DNA of 64,000 nt, from NCBI GenBank assembly GCA_951812965.1, contig OX638341.1, forward strand, positions 1 through 64,000, in the 5' to 3' direction. Below are positions 16,065 to 25,380 of this stretch, piece after piece. Below the pieces are notes generated by a model, which made no database searches, was not told the origin of the DNA, and worked only from the letters and a program-made list of their open reading frames with translations. This stretch comes from an uncultured Pseudohongiella sp. (GTDB taxonomy: Bacteria; Pseudomonadota; Gammaproteobacteria; Pseudomonadales; Pseudohongiellaceae). The stretch's first letter is position 1. Each line of letters starts with the position of its first letter. Both the position numbers and the translations under genes were made by a program.

Positions 16065-17912
16065 ATGTTGCAACCGCAATTATCCGCCATCGGTATTCTC
16101 GTCTCGGTCCTGTTGCTGTCGTGCGCGCCGTCGGACAGCCAGCAGCCGCGAAGCTCGAACGTCACCGCTCCGGCCGACGCGATGTCGCCGGCGCTGCATG
16201 CGCTGTTCGAAGAAGAGTGGCGCAGCCGGCTGGCGCGAGATCCTTTATTCGCCAGCAGCCAGGGAGTCACGGACTACAACGACCGTTTGCCCGATGTCTC
16301 GCCAGCCGCGCAGCAGCGGCATCTGGACGAGGACAGAATTTTCCTGGAACGCCTCGCCGGTATGGATCGGGCAGCCTTGTCAGCCAGTGACCGCACGAAT
16401 TATGAACTGTTTGAATTTGTCGTCGGACATCGAGCGACACTGGCGGAGTACCGCCCCTACCGGATTCCCATCCTCAGCGATGCCGGTTTTCACATGAGCG
16501 TCCAGCGCATGTACGAATCAATGCCGTTCCGGACGGTTGACGACTATGAACGGTATCTGTCGCGGTTGCGAGCTATCGATGGCTATTTCGAGCAGAATAT
16601 CGCCAACATGCGTGACGGGATTGCCACCGGATTCACTCAGCCCAGGGCAATTCTGGAGGGCATCCTGCCTTCGATCTCCGGCTCGATCGTCGAAGACCCG
16701 CAAGAAAGTATCTTTTATACGCCGTTTCGCAGCCTGCCGGAGCATTTCGACGATGCTACCGTCGAGCGGCTGCGCGATGCGGGCGGCCGCGCCATCGCCG
16801 GGACTGTCATCCCCGCCTACCGGCAGTTCCTGACGTTCTTCACGGATGAGTACATTCCAGGCGCGCGAGAAACACTGGGAGCCTCATCGCTGGAGGACGG
16901 CGGCGCTTACTATGAGGATCTGACGCGTTTCTTCACCACGCGGGAGGACTCGACTCCGGATGCCATTCACGATCTGGGGCTGAGTGAAGTCGCGCGAATT
17001 CGCGCGGAAATGGAGGACATAATCCGCCAGGTAGAGTTCAATGGCACGTTCGCGGACTTCATCGAGTATTTGCGCGCCGATCCACAATTCTATGTCGACG
17101 ATCCGCGGCAATTGTTGAAGGAGGCCTCGTACATCGCCAAGAAAATCGACGGCCAGATGCCGGCCTTTTTCCGCACCTTGCCAAGAATGCCCTACGGAGT
17201 TCAGCCCGTTCCCGATGACATAGCGCCTAACTACACCACCGGCCGCTACTGGGGCGCGCCCACCGGAGGCCGCCGCGGCGGCTACTATATGGTCAATACC
17301 TACGCGCTGGATAAACGCCCGCTCTATACACTGGCGGCACTGACAGCGCACGAAGGCGTGCCGGGCCACCACCACCAAAACGCGCTGCGCGATGAAATCG
17401 AAGGCATTCCGGACTTTCGCCGTGCGTTCTATCCGCATGCGTTTGGCGAAGGTTGGGGTCTGTATAGCGAAAAACTCGGGATCGAGATGGATATCTACGA
17501 AACCCCCTACGATCATTTCGGGCGTCTGAGCTACGAGATGTGGCGCGCGGTGCGCCTGGTAGTCGATACCGGAATTCACTACCAGGGATGGAGCCGCGAA
17601 CAGGCACAGGATTTCCTGGCGGATAACTCCGCATTGTCGTTGCACAACGTCCGCACCGAAATCGACCGCTACATTTCCTGGCCCGGTCAGGCGCTGGCCT
17701 ACAAAATCGGCGAATTGACGATACTTGAGCTTCGTGACCGCGCTGAGCGGGAACTGGGCGAACGCTTCGACATCAGGGATTTCCACGATGCCGTACTGTT
17801 GTCCGGAGGAGTTCCGATGGACATGCTGGAACGCGAGATCGAGCGATACATCGAGCGCGCCGGCGCCGAACAGGAAGCGGTGGATCAACGCCAGGCGACG
17901 CGGCCGCGGTAA
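16065..17912 (+). CDS. DUF885 lipoprotein, probable metallopeptidase
   Basis: A 615-residue protein starting at the ATG with GGAG 6 nt upstream. A lipobox (LLLSC, Cys20) predicts a membrane-anchored periplasmic lipoprotein. The C-terminal half has HEGVPGHHHQ near residue 429 and GEGWGLYSEKLG shortly after, the HExxH-like and downstream Glu motifs of the DUF885 family, which resembles gluzincin metallopeptidases. It likely trims peptides in the periplasm. It is tightly coupled to the upstream epimerase gene and followed 70 nt later by the DadA-like oxidase. This fits a route in which imported peptides are cut and the released hydroxyproline is catabolised. The peptide substrate is inferred. 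Confidence 0.9.
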   Translation: MLQPQLSAIGILVSVLLLSCAPSDSQQPRSSNVTAPADAMSPALHALFEEEWRSRLARDPLFASSQGVTDYNDRLPDVSPAAQQRHLDEDRIFLERLAGMDRAALSASDRTNYELFEFVVGHRATLAEYRPYRIPILSDAGFHMSVQRMYESMPFRTVDDYERYLSRLRAIDGYFEQNIANMRDGIATGFTQPRAILEGILPSISGSIVEDPQESIFYTPFRSLPEHFDDATVERLRDAGGRAIAGTVIPAYRQFLTFFTDEYIPGARETLGASSLEDGGAYYEDLTRFFTTREDSTPDAIHDLGLSEVARIRAEMEDIIRQVEFNGTFADFIEYLRADPQFYVDDPRQLLKEASYIAKKIDGQMPAFFRTLPRMPYGVQPVPDDIAPNYTTGRYWGAPTGGRRGGYYMVNTYALDKRPLYTLAALTAHEGVPGHHHQNALRDEIEGIPDFRRAFYPHAFGEGWGLYSEKLGIEMDIYETPYDHFGRLSYEMWRAVRLVVDTGIHYQGWSREQAQDFLADNSALSLHNVRTEIDRYISWPGQALAYKIGELTILELRDRAERELGERFDIRDFHDAVLLSGGVPMDMLEREIERYIERAGAEQEAVDQRQATRPR

Positions 17913-17982
17913 TGGCGCCGGCCACGAGCAATAGCCGCCGGCCGGAAGGCCGCATCGGCGACCTGACTGGCGGAAATCGCAA

Positions 17983-19254
17983 ATGCCTGAAGCGAAAGAC
18001 AGCAACCTGAGCGGGAGCCAGCAAAAGATTGTGGTCATCGGCGCCGGCATTATCGGCGTCGCTATCGCCCGCCGGCTTGTTCGCGAGCACGAACAGGTCC
18101 TGCTGGTAGATCCGCTCGCGCCAGGATTCGGGGCTTCTTTCGGCAATGCCGGTCACATTGCCACCGAGCAAATATTCCCCCTGGCTTCGCCGGAAACAAT
18201 TCGCAGCGCGCCCGGATTATTGTTCGGAAAGAACGCGCCCTTGCTTATCCGTCGTGAATACGCGCTAAAAATTGCGCCGTGGCTGCTGAAGTTTGTCTGG
18301 GCTTCGCGGCCGTCCGCGTTCCGAACCGGCACCCAGGCCTTGATGTCGTTGCAAGAGCGATCCCTGATTTCAATTCAGGCGCTTTGCGCGGATGAGGAAT
18401 TTTCGGATCTGCTGCATATTCGTGGCCATATGATAGTGACCGAATCGAAACGATCGTCGCGGGCACTGGATGCGAAGCGCCTTTTGCTGGATCGCCATGG
18501 CATGGAATCCACCTGGCTGACGCCCGATGAAGTCGTGCAGCGGTCACCGCATTTGACAAGCAGAGTCGCTGGCGCGCTACTGCTGCCCCGTACCGGGCAT
18601 GTAGTAAATCCGCATCGCCTCTGCACGAGACTGCATGATTGCTATCGGGAAGCCGGGGGCGCGACGCTGCGCTCGCGTATCCTGAACGTCAAGACGCTCG
18701 GCGACGGCAGTTTTGAGTTGCAAGGCAGCGCCGGCAGGATTGCAGCGCGCAAGGTAATCCTGGCAGCCGGCGCCTGGTCTGGGCCTTTGGCTCGACAGCT
18801 TGGCTGCGCTGTCCCGCTGGAGGCCGAGCGCGGTTACCATATAACCGCGGAAGGCGCGCGAAGTATCGGCGTCATACCCATTGAGTCATACGAGCGCAGG
18901 ACCATCATGACATCGATGGAATGCGGCTTGAGAATTACCGGATTCGTTGAGTTTGGCGGTCTCGACCTGCCCCCGAATCCCCGCCTCCTCGAACAACTCA
19001 AGCGACACCTCCGGGAACTGGCGCCAAAACTCGATCTGGGAACGCTTACGGAGTGGATGGGATTCCGGCCTTCACTGCCGGACCACCTGCCGGTCATTGG
19101 CGCGGCGCCGGCCAACCCAAACGCGATTTTTGCATTCGGGCACCAGCATCTTGGCTTGACATTGGCGGGAGTCACGGCGGATGCCGTGGCTGCTCTGGTT
19201 GCCGGGACGACTCCGCCGATAGATCTCAGGCCATTCCGGCCGGACCGGTTTTGA
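17983..19254 (+). CDS. FAD-dependent D-amino-acid (D-hydroxyproline) dehydrogenase, DadA-like
   Basis: A 423-residue DAO/DadA-fold flavoprotein. The dinucleotide-binding motif is VVIGAGIIGVAIARRL near residues 16-31. Further FAD-contact elements are GASFGNAGHIA, the AAGAWSG strand and the C-terminal FGHQHLGLTLAG. DadA relatives oxidise D-amino acids to imino acids and pass electrons to the respiratory chain; in hydroxyproline clusters such an enzyme oxidises cis-4-hydroxy-D-proline. The position right after an epimerase supports that role. The downstream deaminase and 2-oxoglutarate semialdehyde dehydrogenase of the known pathway are not in the window. No signal peptide, so cytoplasmic or peripheral on the inner membrane. 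Confidence 0.9.
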   Translation: MPEAKDSNLSGSQQKIVVIGAGIIGVAIARRLVREHEQVLLVDPLAPGFGASFGNAGHIATEQIFPLASPETIRSAPGLLFGKNAPLLIRREYALKIAPWLLKFVWASRPSAFRTGTQALMSLQERSLISIQALCADEEFSDLLHIRGHMIVTESKRSSRALDAKRLLLDRHGMESTWLTPDEVVQRSPHLTSRVAGALLLPRTGHVVNPHRLCTRLHDCYREAGGATLRSRILNVKTLGDGSFELQGSAGRIAARKVILAAGAWSGPLARQLGCAVPLEAERGYHITAEGARSIGVIPIESYERRTIMTSMECGLRITGFVEFGGLDLPPNPRLLEQLKRHLRELAPKLDLGTLTEWMGFRPSLPDHLPVIGAAPANPNAIFAFGHQHLGLTLAGVTADAVAALVAGTTPPIDLRPFRPDRF

Positions 19255-19409
19255 TGTGGCCGGTGAGGGCGCGGATTTCACCGTCGATTCGCGTTGGAAT
19301 CGACCTTTCGCCTCCCCATTTCTTCGCATAGGATAAGGCTTCAGCTTGACAACGGGATGTCGAATCGACAGAATTCGCCGCCTTTCCGGCATACCGCGCA
19401 AGACTTCTT

Positions 19410-19486
19410 GGCTATGTAGCTCAGTTGGTTAGAGCACGGCACTCATAATGCCGGGGTCGCTGGTTCAAATCCAGCCATAGCCACCA
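19410..19486 (+). tRNA. tRNA-Met (CAT), elongator
   Basis: A 77-nt cloverleaf with encoded CCA. The acceptor arms are GGCTATG and CATAGCC, the D-arm is AGCTCAGTTGGTTAGAGC, the anticodon CAT lies at 19444-19446, and the T-arm contains GGTTCAAATCC. Its overall resemblance to the E. coli elongator tRNA-Met is high, and it lacks the initiator features. Its last 22 bases overlap, on the opposite strand, the end of the APS kinase-sulfotransferase gene. Confidence 0.96.
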
Positions 19487-20877
19487 TTTCCCTCGGCGGC
19501 CAACGCCTCGTGCACTTCATCGAGATTCAGCACGAGATCGGTATTTTTCCTGATGACCTTGACCATCATGGTGGCGAGGTCGGCCTGGGGCAATTCAAGG
19601 AAGTCCAGCACTTTCTCCAGGGCGGCGGAGCGGGATTCACAAAGCTCCTCATAGGTCACATGCAGGCATGGGTGGTCCTTGAACAACTCGAAGGCGGTTT
19701 CGTACCTTTGCCGGTCTTCTCGTACATAGGCAATGAAATCGGGGATATCGATCGCAAACGGGCTCAACTTCGGTCTTTGGCTGCTTGAGCGAATTGAGAA
19801 TACCCCCGATTGTTTCGTCATCTGCAAGGATACGTACTTGTCGAGGATATTCCTCCGTTGCAGATGGATGATCTTGATGTCCGTGTCGGCGGCGAGAAGT
19901 TCGCGGAACGGCTTGTACGCCTCGGCCAGCGATTCCTCCAGTTTTAACTTGAAACCGACGCTTTGATGTCCCGCGAGATTGAAGCAGACGTCATAAAGAT
20001 ACGCCTCGGGATGTTCTTGCCGGTACCCCCGCAGCCATTCGTCGATATCGGTTCCCTGCCGGCGCAGTTCATGATACGGGCCCGCCGATTCATGGGGCGC
20101 GGCCAGAATTTCGCCATGGCACAGCACTCGCGGATGCGAGTTCAGCAAGGTGCTCAACATCGAACTGCCGCTGCGGGCGGTGCAACTGATCATGAACTTG
20201 TCGTTGCGTTTTTGCTTGCGTTCGCCGGCGGGCTGCGGCGGGTGGTCCTGCCGCGGCGCGTTCCTGCGCAGAAAATCCAGAATTTCCTTTACAGCTTTGT
20301 CCACGGATAAATGTTCAGTGTCGACCCGTAAATCGGGCTTGAGCGGTTCTTCGTAGGGAGAATCGATGCCCGTGAAATCCGGCAACTCGCCCTTGCGCGC
20401 CCGCGCGTAAAGTCCCTTCGGGTCGCGCGACTCGCAGACCTTCAATGGCGCGTCTATGAAAATTTCGAAAAATTCGCCTTCCGGGACGAGCGAGCGCGCC
20501 ATTTCCCGTTGCGAGCGAAGCGGCGAAATCAGCGCGGCGATGACGATCAGACCGGCGTCGACCATGACCTGGGCCACTTCCGCTACCCGGCGAATATTTT
20601 CCACCCGGTCCTCCAGCGTAAAGCCAAGGTCGCGATTGAGGCCGTGGCGCAGATTGTCGCCATCAAGCAGATATGTGTGCTTGCCCGCGGCCTGGATTTC
20701 CTGTTCCAGACGGCTGGCGATGGTCGATTTGCCGGCGCCCGACAATCCGGTAAGCCAGATGATCATCGGCCATTGCGCCAGGCTGCGCGACCGCTCCGCC
20801 TTGCCGACCCGGGTTTTCTGCCAGGTCACGTTGGCGCCGGGGCGCCCTGATTGATTTTCCGGATTGTCTCCCCGCAT
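19465..20877 (-). CDS. APS kinase-sulfotransferase fusion
   Basis: A 470-residue two-domain protein. Residues about 15-210 are an adenylylsulfate kinase (CysC) with the P-loop GLSGAGKST, DGDNLRHGLN and the lid region GLYARARKGELPDFTGIDSPYE-like, which makes PAPS from APS. After a charged linker, residues from about 233 form a sulfotransferase with the 5'-phosphosulfate loop TARSGSSML and IHLQRRN. One polypeptide could therefore make PAPS and hand it to an acceptor, so far unknown. The start at 20877 has AAGGG upstream. It lies 60 nt after the semialdehyde dehydrogenase. The last eight codons (GNGGYGWI) are the antisense of the tRNA 3' end, so the native C-terminus may have been altered. Confidence 0.92.
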   Translation of the reverse strand: MRGDNPENQSGRPGANVTWQKTRVGKAERSRSLAQWPMIIWLTGLSGAGKSTIASRLEQEIQAAGKHTYLLDGDNLRHGLNRDLGFTLEDRVENIRRVAEVAQVMVDAGLIVIAALISPLRSQREMARSLVPEGEFFEIFIDAPLKVCESRDPKGLYARARKGELPDFTGIDSPYEEPLKPDLRVDTEHLSVDKAVKEILDFLRRNAPRQDHPPQPAGERKQKRNDKFMISCTARSGSSMLSTLLNSHPRVLCHGEILAAPHESAGPYHELRRQGTDIDEWLRGYRQEHPEAYLYDVCFNLAGHQSVGFKLKLEESLAEAYKPFRELLAADTDIKIIHLQRRNILDKYVSLQMTKQSGVFSIRSSSQRPKLSPFAIDIPDFIAYVREDRQRYETAFELFKDHPCLHVTYEELCESRSAALEKVLDFLELPQADLATMMVKVIRKNTDLVLNLDEVHEALAAEGNGGYGWI

Positions 20878-20937
20878 TTTCCCTTCGCCTAAAAATCGCC
20901 AGCGGATTCTACCCCAAATGATCCGCTCCTGACGCAA

Positions 20938-22452
20938 TCAGGAAGGAAAGGAGAATTGCGGCCCTGAGGGGTCGTCGTCCTTGCGCCGCAGCCAGCGTTG
21001 GGTCATGGTCTTGCGCCGGGTGTAGAAGCGAACGGCGTCCGGGCCGTAGGCGTAGTGGTCGCCGAACAGCGAACGCTTCCAGCCGCCGAAGGACTGACTC
21101 GCGACGGGCACCGGCAAGGCCACATTGATGCCGACCATGCCGATCCTTACATGGTTCGAAAAGTTCCGCGCCGCTTCGCCGTCACGGGTAAACAGCGCGG
21201 CGCCGTTGCCGTATTCGTGGTCGTTGACCAATCCGATGGCCTGATCGAAATTCTCCGCCCGGACAACGCACAACACCGGGCCGAAAATTTCGTCGCGATA
21301 GATCGTCATTTCCGGCTGCACCCGGTCGAACAGGCAGGCGCCGAGGAAGAAGCCCCCTTCATTGCCGGGCACTGTCAGATCGCGGCCGTCCACGGCAAGT
21401 TCAGCGCCTTGCTCAAGACCCTGGCCGATGTAGCCGTGAATGCGCTCAAGACTCTCCTTCGAAACCAGCGGTCCCATGTCATTGCTGTTGTCGGCCCCGG
21501 GGCCGACCTTCAAGTCAGCGATTCGCTTCTGCAGCAGGTCGACAAGCTGATTTCCCGTTTCCTCGCCTACGGTCACCGCGACCGAAATCGCCATGCAGCG
21601 CTGGCCGCAGGAACCGTACGCGGCGCCCATGAGCGCGTCCGCGGCGGCTTCGAGATCGGCGTCCGGCAGGACTAAGGCATGATTCTTGGCCCCGCCCAGT
21701 GCCTGTACACGCTTGCCCGCGGCGGTGGCGCGGCGGTAGATCGACTCGGCAACCGGAGTGGAGCCGACAAAGCTCACCGCCTGTACGCGTTGGTCATCAA
21801 GCAATGCCTCCACGGCCTCGCGGCCGCCGTTAATGACGTTGAAGACGCCGTCGGGCAGCCCGGCTTCCTGCAACAGCTTCGCGATCAGCAAGGAGGCGCC
21901 GGGGTCGCGCTCGGAGGGCTTCAACACGAATGCATTGCCGCAGCAGATCGCCAGCGGGTACATCCACATGGGCACCATGACGGGGAAATTGAACGGGGTA
22001 ATGCCGGCGACCACACCCAGCGGCTGCAATTCCGACCAACTGTCGATGCCCGGGCCCGCTTCCCGCGAGTGTTCGCCCTTGAGCAATTCGGCAATGCCGC
22101 AGGCGTATTCGACCACTTCGATGCCGCGCTGCAATTCGCCGCGGGCATCGTTCAGCACCTTGCCATGCTCATTGGTAACGATCCGGCAAATGTCGTCGGC
22201 GCGCCGTTCCAGCAATTCGCGGAAGCGGAACATGATGCGAGCGCGCCTCTGCGGTGGAGTCGCGGCCCAGTCCGGCGCCGCCGCGCTAGCCGCGGCTACG
22301 GCCTGCTCCACCGTGGCCCGGTCGGCCATGCGCACCCGGCCCGCGGCGACTCCGGTGGCCGGATCGAACACATCCTGCATGCCGCCCGATCCGGCGATTT
22401 CCTGGCCGGCTATGTAGTGTTCAACTACGGGTAATGACTCAGTCGATCTCAT
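20938..22452 (-). CDS. mmsA: CoA-acylating (methyl)malonate-semialdehyde dehydrogenase
   Basis: A 504-residue aldehyde dehydrogenase of the MmsA/IolA type. Conserved parts are TPFNFPVMVPMWMYPLA, FVGSTPVAESIY, the catalytic Cys in SCGQRCMAIS and EIFGPVL near the C-terminus. Family members convert malonate or methylmalonate semialdehyde to acetyl- or propionyl-CoA with NAD and CoA. The ATG at 22452 overlaps the end of the upstream aminotransferase by 14 nt, which sets the start and implies translational coupling. With the aminotransferase it would complete beta-alanine to acetyl-CoA. Valine or inositol catabolism is an alternative, but no genes for those are nearby. Confidence 0.93.
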   Translation of the reverse strand: MRSTESLPVVEHYIAGQEIAGSGGMQDVFDPATGVAAGRVRMADRATVEQAVAAASAAAPDWAATPPQRRARIMFRFRELLERRADDICRIVTNEHGKVLNDARGELQRGIEVVEYACGIAELLKGEHSREAGPGIDSWSELQPLGVVAGITPFNFPVMVPMWMYPLAICCGNAFVLKPSERDPGASLLIAKLLQEAGLPDGVFNVINGGREAVEALLDDQRVQAVSFVGSTPVAESIYRRATAAGKRVQALGGAKNHALVLPDADLEAAADALMGAAYGSCGQRCMAISVAVTVGEETGNQLVDLLQKRIADLKVGPGADNSNDMGPLVSKESLERIHGYIGQGLEQGAELAVDGRDLTVPGNEGGFFLGACLFDRVQPEMTIYRDEIFGPVLCVVRAENFDQAIGLVNDHEYGNGAALFTRDGEAARNFSNHVRIGMVGINVALPVPVASQSFGGWKRSLFGDHYAYGPDAVRFYTRRKTMTQRWLRRKDDDPSGPQFSFPS

Positions 22453-23755
22453 CAAGGCTTTCCCCGAGCGCGTTGACCAGAGCGGTGATCTGTTCCGGTG
22501 TCGAGACAAAAGGCGGCGCCAACTGGATCGTGTCGCCGCCCCAGCGAACGTAGAATCCTTTCTCCATGCACTTGAGTCCAAGCTGGAAAGGCCGACGCAT
22601 CGGCTCGCCGGGATGGTGGACAATGCTGACGCCCGCCGCCAGGCCGTAATTGCGGATATCGGCAACGAGTGGGTGTCCTTTCAAATCATGAACTTCCTTT
22701 TCCAGCACCGGCGCCAGTTTGCGCACACTTGCCGGGAGATCTTCATTGACCAGCAGATCGAGCGCAGCGACTCCGGCCGCGCAGGCGACGGGATGGGCCG
22801 AATAGGTATAGCCGTGCGGAAACTCGACCATGTAGTCCGGGCCGCCGTGTTCCATGAAAGTTTCGTAAATATCGCCCCGCACAACCGCGGCGCCCATGGG
22901 AATGGCGCCATTGGTGACCTGCTTGGCCAGCGCCATGATGTCGGGCGTGACGCCGAATTCCTCCGCGCCGGTATAGGAACCCATGCGCCCGAGGCCGGTG
23001 ATGACCTCGTCGAATATGAGCAGAATATCGTGCTCGTCGCAGATTTCCCGCAATCGGTTCAGGTAGCCCTTCGGCGGCGGAATCACCCCGGCCGTTCCGG
23101 ACATGGGCTCGACGATTACCGCCGCGATATTGCTTGCATCGTGCAATACGATCAGGTCGAGCACTTCTTCGGCAAGATGGGCGCCCGATTCGGGCATGCC
23201 CCGGCTGAAGCGGTTCTCCTCGGTCATGGTGTGGGAAATATGGTCCGCGGCCACGGTTGGTCCGAACAACTTTCGATTGAAACCGATGCCGCCCACGGCG
23301 ACGCCGCCGAAATTTACCCCGTGATATCCCTTGTGACGGCCGATAAAGCGGGTCTTGCCCGAATGACCCTTGAGCGCCCACCAGGCGCGGGCGATCTTCA
23401 AGGCGGTATCGACGGTTTCCGAACCGGAATCCGTGAAGAACACATAGTCGAGCCCGTCGGGGGTAAGATCCACCAGCTTGTTCGCCAGTTGGAAGGAAAG
23501 CGGGTGTCCATACTGAAACCCGGGCGAATAATCGAGTTCGGCAAGCTGGCGGCTGACTGCGCTGACGATTTCGCGCCGGGCATGCCCCGCGCCGCAAGTC
23601 CACAAGCCGGACAGGCCGTCGAAGATCCTCCGCCCGTCCACGTCGAAGTAATAGACCCCCTGGGCCGACTGCAACAGTCGCGGGTTGTCCTTGAATTGCC
23701 GGTTGCCGGAAAACGGCATCCAGTGGGCTTCGAGTTCGTCCCGATTCAGCTTCAT
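22439..23755 (-). CDS. Class III omega-aminotransferase, beta-alanine:pyruvate type
   Basis: A 438-residue PLP enzyme. Visible motifs are the N-terminal HWMPFSGNRQFK, SGSETVDTALKIARA, IFDEVITGLGRMG (cofactor Asp) and ALAKQVTNG with the Schiff-base Lys. The N-terminal signature is typical of beta-alanine--pyruvate aminotransferases. The product, malonate semialdehyde, is the substrate of the overlapping downstream dehydrogenase. A taurine or other omega-amine donor cannot be excluded, especially as a sulfur-transfer gene ends the operon. The start ATG has GAGG upstream and follows the symporter stop by 10 nt. Confidence 0.92.
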   Translation of the reverse strand: MKLNRDELEAHWMPFSGNRQFKDNPRLLQSAQGVYYFDVDGRRIFDGLSGLWTCGAGHARREIVSAVSRQLAELDYSPGFQYGHPLSFQLANKLVDLTPDGLDYVFFTDSGSETVDTALKIARAWWALKGHSGKTRFIGRHKGYHGVNFGGVAVGGIGFNRKLFGPTVAADHISHTMTEENRFSRGMPESGAHLAEEVLDLIVLHDASNIAAVIVEPMSGTAGVIPPPKGYLNRLREICDEHDILLIFDEVITGLGRMGSYTGAEEFGVTPDIMALAKQVTNGAIPMGAAVVRGDIYETFMEHGGPDYMVEFPHGYTYSAHPVACAAGVAALDLLVNEDLPASVRKLAPVLEKEVHDLKGHPLVADIRNYGLAAGVSIVHHPGEPMRRPFQLGLKCMEKGFYVRWGGDTIQLAPPFVSTPEQITALVNALGESLDEID

Positions 23756-23765
23756 GTCAGTCGCC

Positions 23766-25346
23766 TCATTTTACGGTTACGGGCCGGCCCGGCGGTTCGT
23801 CCATATCGCGCGGCACGGTCAGCGAATCGAGTTCGGAACGGTATTCCCGCTCCAGCGATTCCGAAGGCCAGAGCAGCGCCACGATCCAACCCACCAGCAA
23901 GGCGCACAGGAAGGAAGGCGGCATGGTTTCCAGCGCTACGAAATATTCGCCCACGCCATCGAGTTCCTGCAAGACAAATTTGCTGATTATGGTCATCGAG
24001 AATCCCGCCACCATCGAAGCGATGGCCCCGCGTTCGGTGAACTTCGACCAGAAAAGAGACAGGATGATCATCGGACAAAAGGTCGCCGCAATACCCGACC
24101 AGCCGAAAATTACGAACCAGAAAATTGTCCGTTCCGGCGAAAGTAACGAGACCGTGACTGCCAGACCGAGAGCCAGCAGCGCCATTACCAGGGTCACCTT
24201 GCGGCAAAGTCCGGCGGCATCAGCGTCGGCCAGGCCTGGATTGATTACGCGCGCATAAAGATCATGCGTCAGCGAACCCGCGGCCATGACGAGCAGGGAG
24301 GATACCGTGGACATGATCGCGGCCAGCACCGCGGCGACGTAAAGGCCTACGACCCAGGGCGGAAATGTGTATTCGACCATTTCCGGCAAAACGTCCTGGG
24401 CGCCATTGCCCAGGACCACGTCCGGTTGCGCTCCGGCCTCGGTAAACAGGTAGCGTCCGAGAATGCCGATGCTGACGGCGCTGAAGCCTGCCAGAAAGGT
24501 GAAGAGCAGCGCAACCCATTTGCCGCGATGAATCTGGTCGTCGCTGCGGATAGCGATCAGCCGCACGAAAACCTGTGGAGAACCGAGAAATCCCAGGCCG
24601 ATGAGCCCCATGCCCAGGATCAGGAAGAAACTCATCAGGGAGGGTCCGCCCGCGCCCCAGAAACTGACCAGGCCCGGGTCGATCGCTTGCAGGCCGGTGT
24701 AGATCGCATCGGAACTGCTCAGGGAAAAGTAGGCCACCAGCGGCAACAATACCAGGCAAAGCAACATGACCGAACCCTGAAACATGTCGGTCCAGGCGGC
24801 GGCGAGAAACCCGCCGGCGATGCAATAGGCGGCTACTACCACGAATCCGACAATGGCGCCGGTGAAATAGTTCCAATCCAGAAAGGATACAAAAGCCGAG
24901 CCGGTGGCGTCGATCTGCGCCGAAATATATATGAGTACGAAGAAACACAGGGAAATCGCTGAAATCACGCGCAAGGTCTGCGTGGATGACTTGAAGCGGC
25001 TTACCAGATAGTCGATGACTGTCAAAGATTCGTATTTGTCCGTGAGCTGTTTGAATCGCGGCGCCATGAGGAACCAGGCAACGCTGACGCCGATCACTTC
25101 GCCGACGACGATCCAGTACGCCGAAAAGCCCACCATGGCGCCCATGCCGGTGACGCCTAGCAAAAGCCAGGCGGATTCGCCGGTGGCCTGGGCCGAAAAG
25201 GCCGCAACCCAGAAACCGAGGCGCTTGCCGCCGACCACGAAGTCGCTCATGTTGCGAATGCGGCGCGAGGCTAGCCAGCCGAGCGTGACGAGCACGCCGA
25301 AATACAAGGTGATCATCGCGTATTTTTCGAACATGAGCGCGTCCAT
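23766..25346 (-). CDS. Sodium:solute symporter (SSS family)
   Basis: A 526-residue inner-membrane transporter with about 13 hydrophobic helices, PutP-like. Recognisable parts are FVVGGKRLGFWVAAFSAQATGESAWLL at the first broken helix and the conserved AGGFLAAAWTDMFQG region. It is first in the operon with the aminotransferase and dehydrogenase, so beta-alanine or a similar amino compound is the likely cargo. Proline is an alternative given the PutP resemblance and the hydroxyproline genes 5 kb away. The start ATG lacks a strong ribosome site; an in-frame ATG four codons later is possible. Confidence 0.9.
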   Translation of the reverse strand: MDALMFEKYAMITLYFGVLVTLGWLASRRIRNMSDFVVGGKRLGFWVAAFSAQATGESAWLLLGVTGMGAMVGFSAYWIVVGEVIGVSVAWFLMAPRFKQLTDKYESLTVIDYLVSRFKSSTQTLRVISAISLCFFVLIYISAQIDATGSAFVSFLDWNYFTGAIVGFVVVAAYCIAGGFLAAAWTDMFQGSVMLLCLVLLPLVAYFSLSSSDAIYTGLQAIDPGLVSFWGAGGPSLMSFFLILGMGLIGLGFLGSPQVFVRLIAIRSDDQIHRGKWVALLFTFLAGFSAVSIGILGRYLFTEAGAQPDVVLGNGAQDVLPEMVEYTFPPWVVGLYVAAVLAAIMSTVSSLLVMAAGSLTHDLYARVINPGLADADAAGLCRKVTLVMALLALGLAVTVSLLSPERTIFWFVIFGWSGIAATFCPMIILSLFWSKFTERGAIASMVAGFSMTIISKFVLQELDGVGEYFVALETMPPSFLCALLVGWIVALLWPSESLEREYRSELDSLTVPRDMDEPPGRPVTVK

Positions 25347-25380
25347 TACCGGAGTTGGCCTGATGATAACCCCTGCCCCC

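Noticed and set aside
19410-19486. tRNA-Ile2 (CAT anticodon, lysidine type)
   Set aside because: The acceptor, D-arm and variable region match elongator tRNA-Met much better than known tRNA-Ile2 sequences.
22613-23986. A 457-codon plus-strand frame across the aminotransferase gene
   Set aside because: It runs antisense to the aminotransferase and shows no family features.
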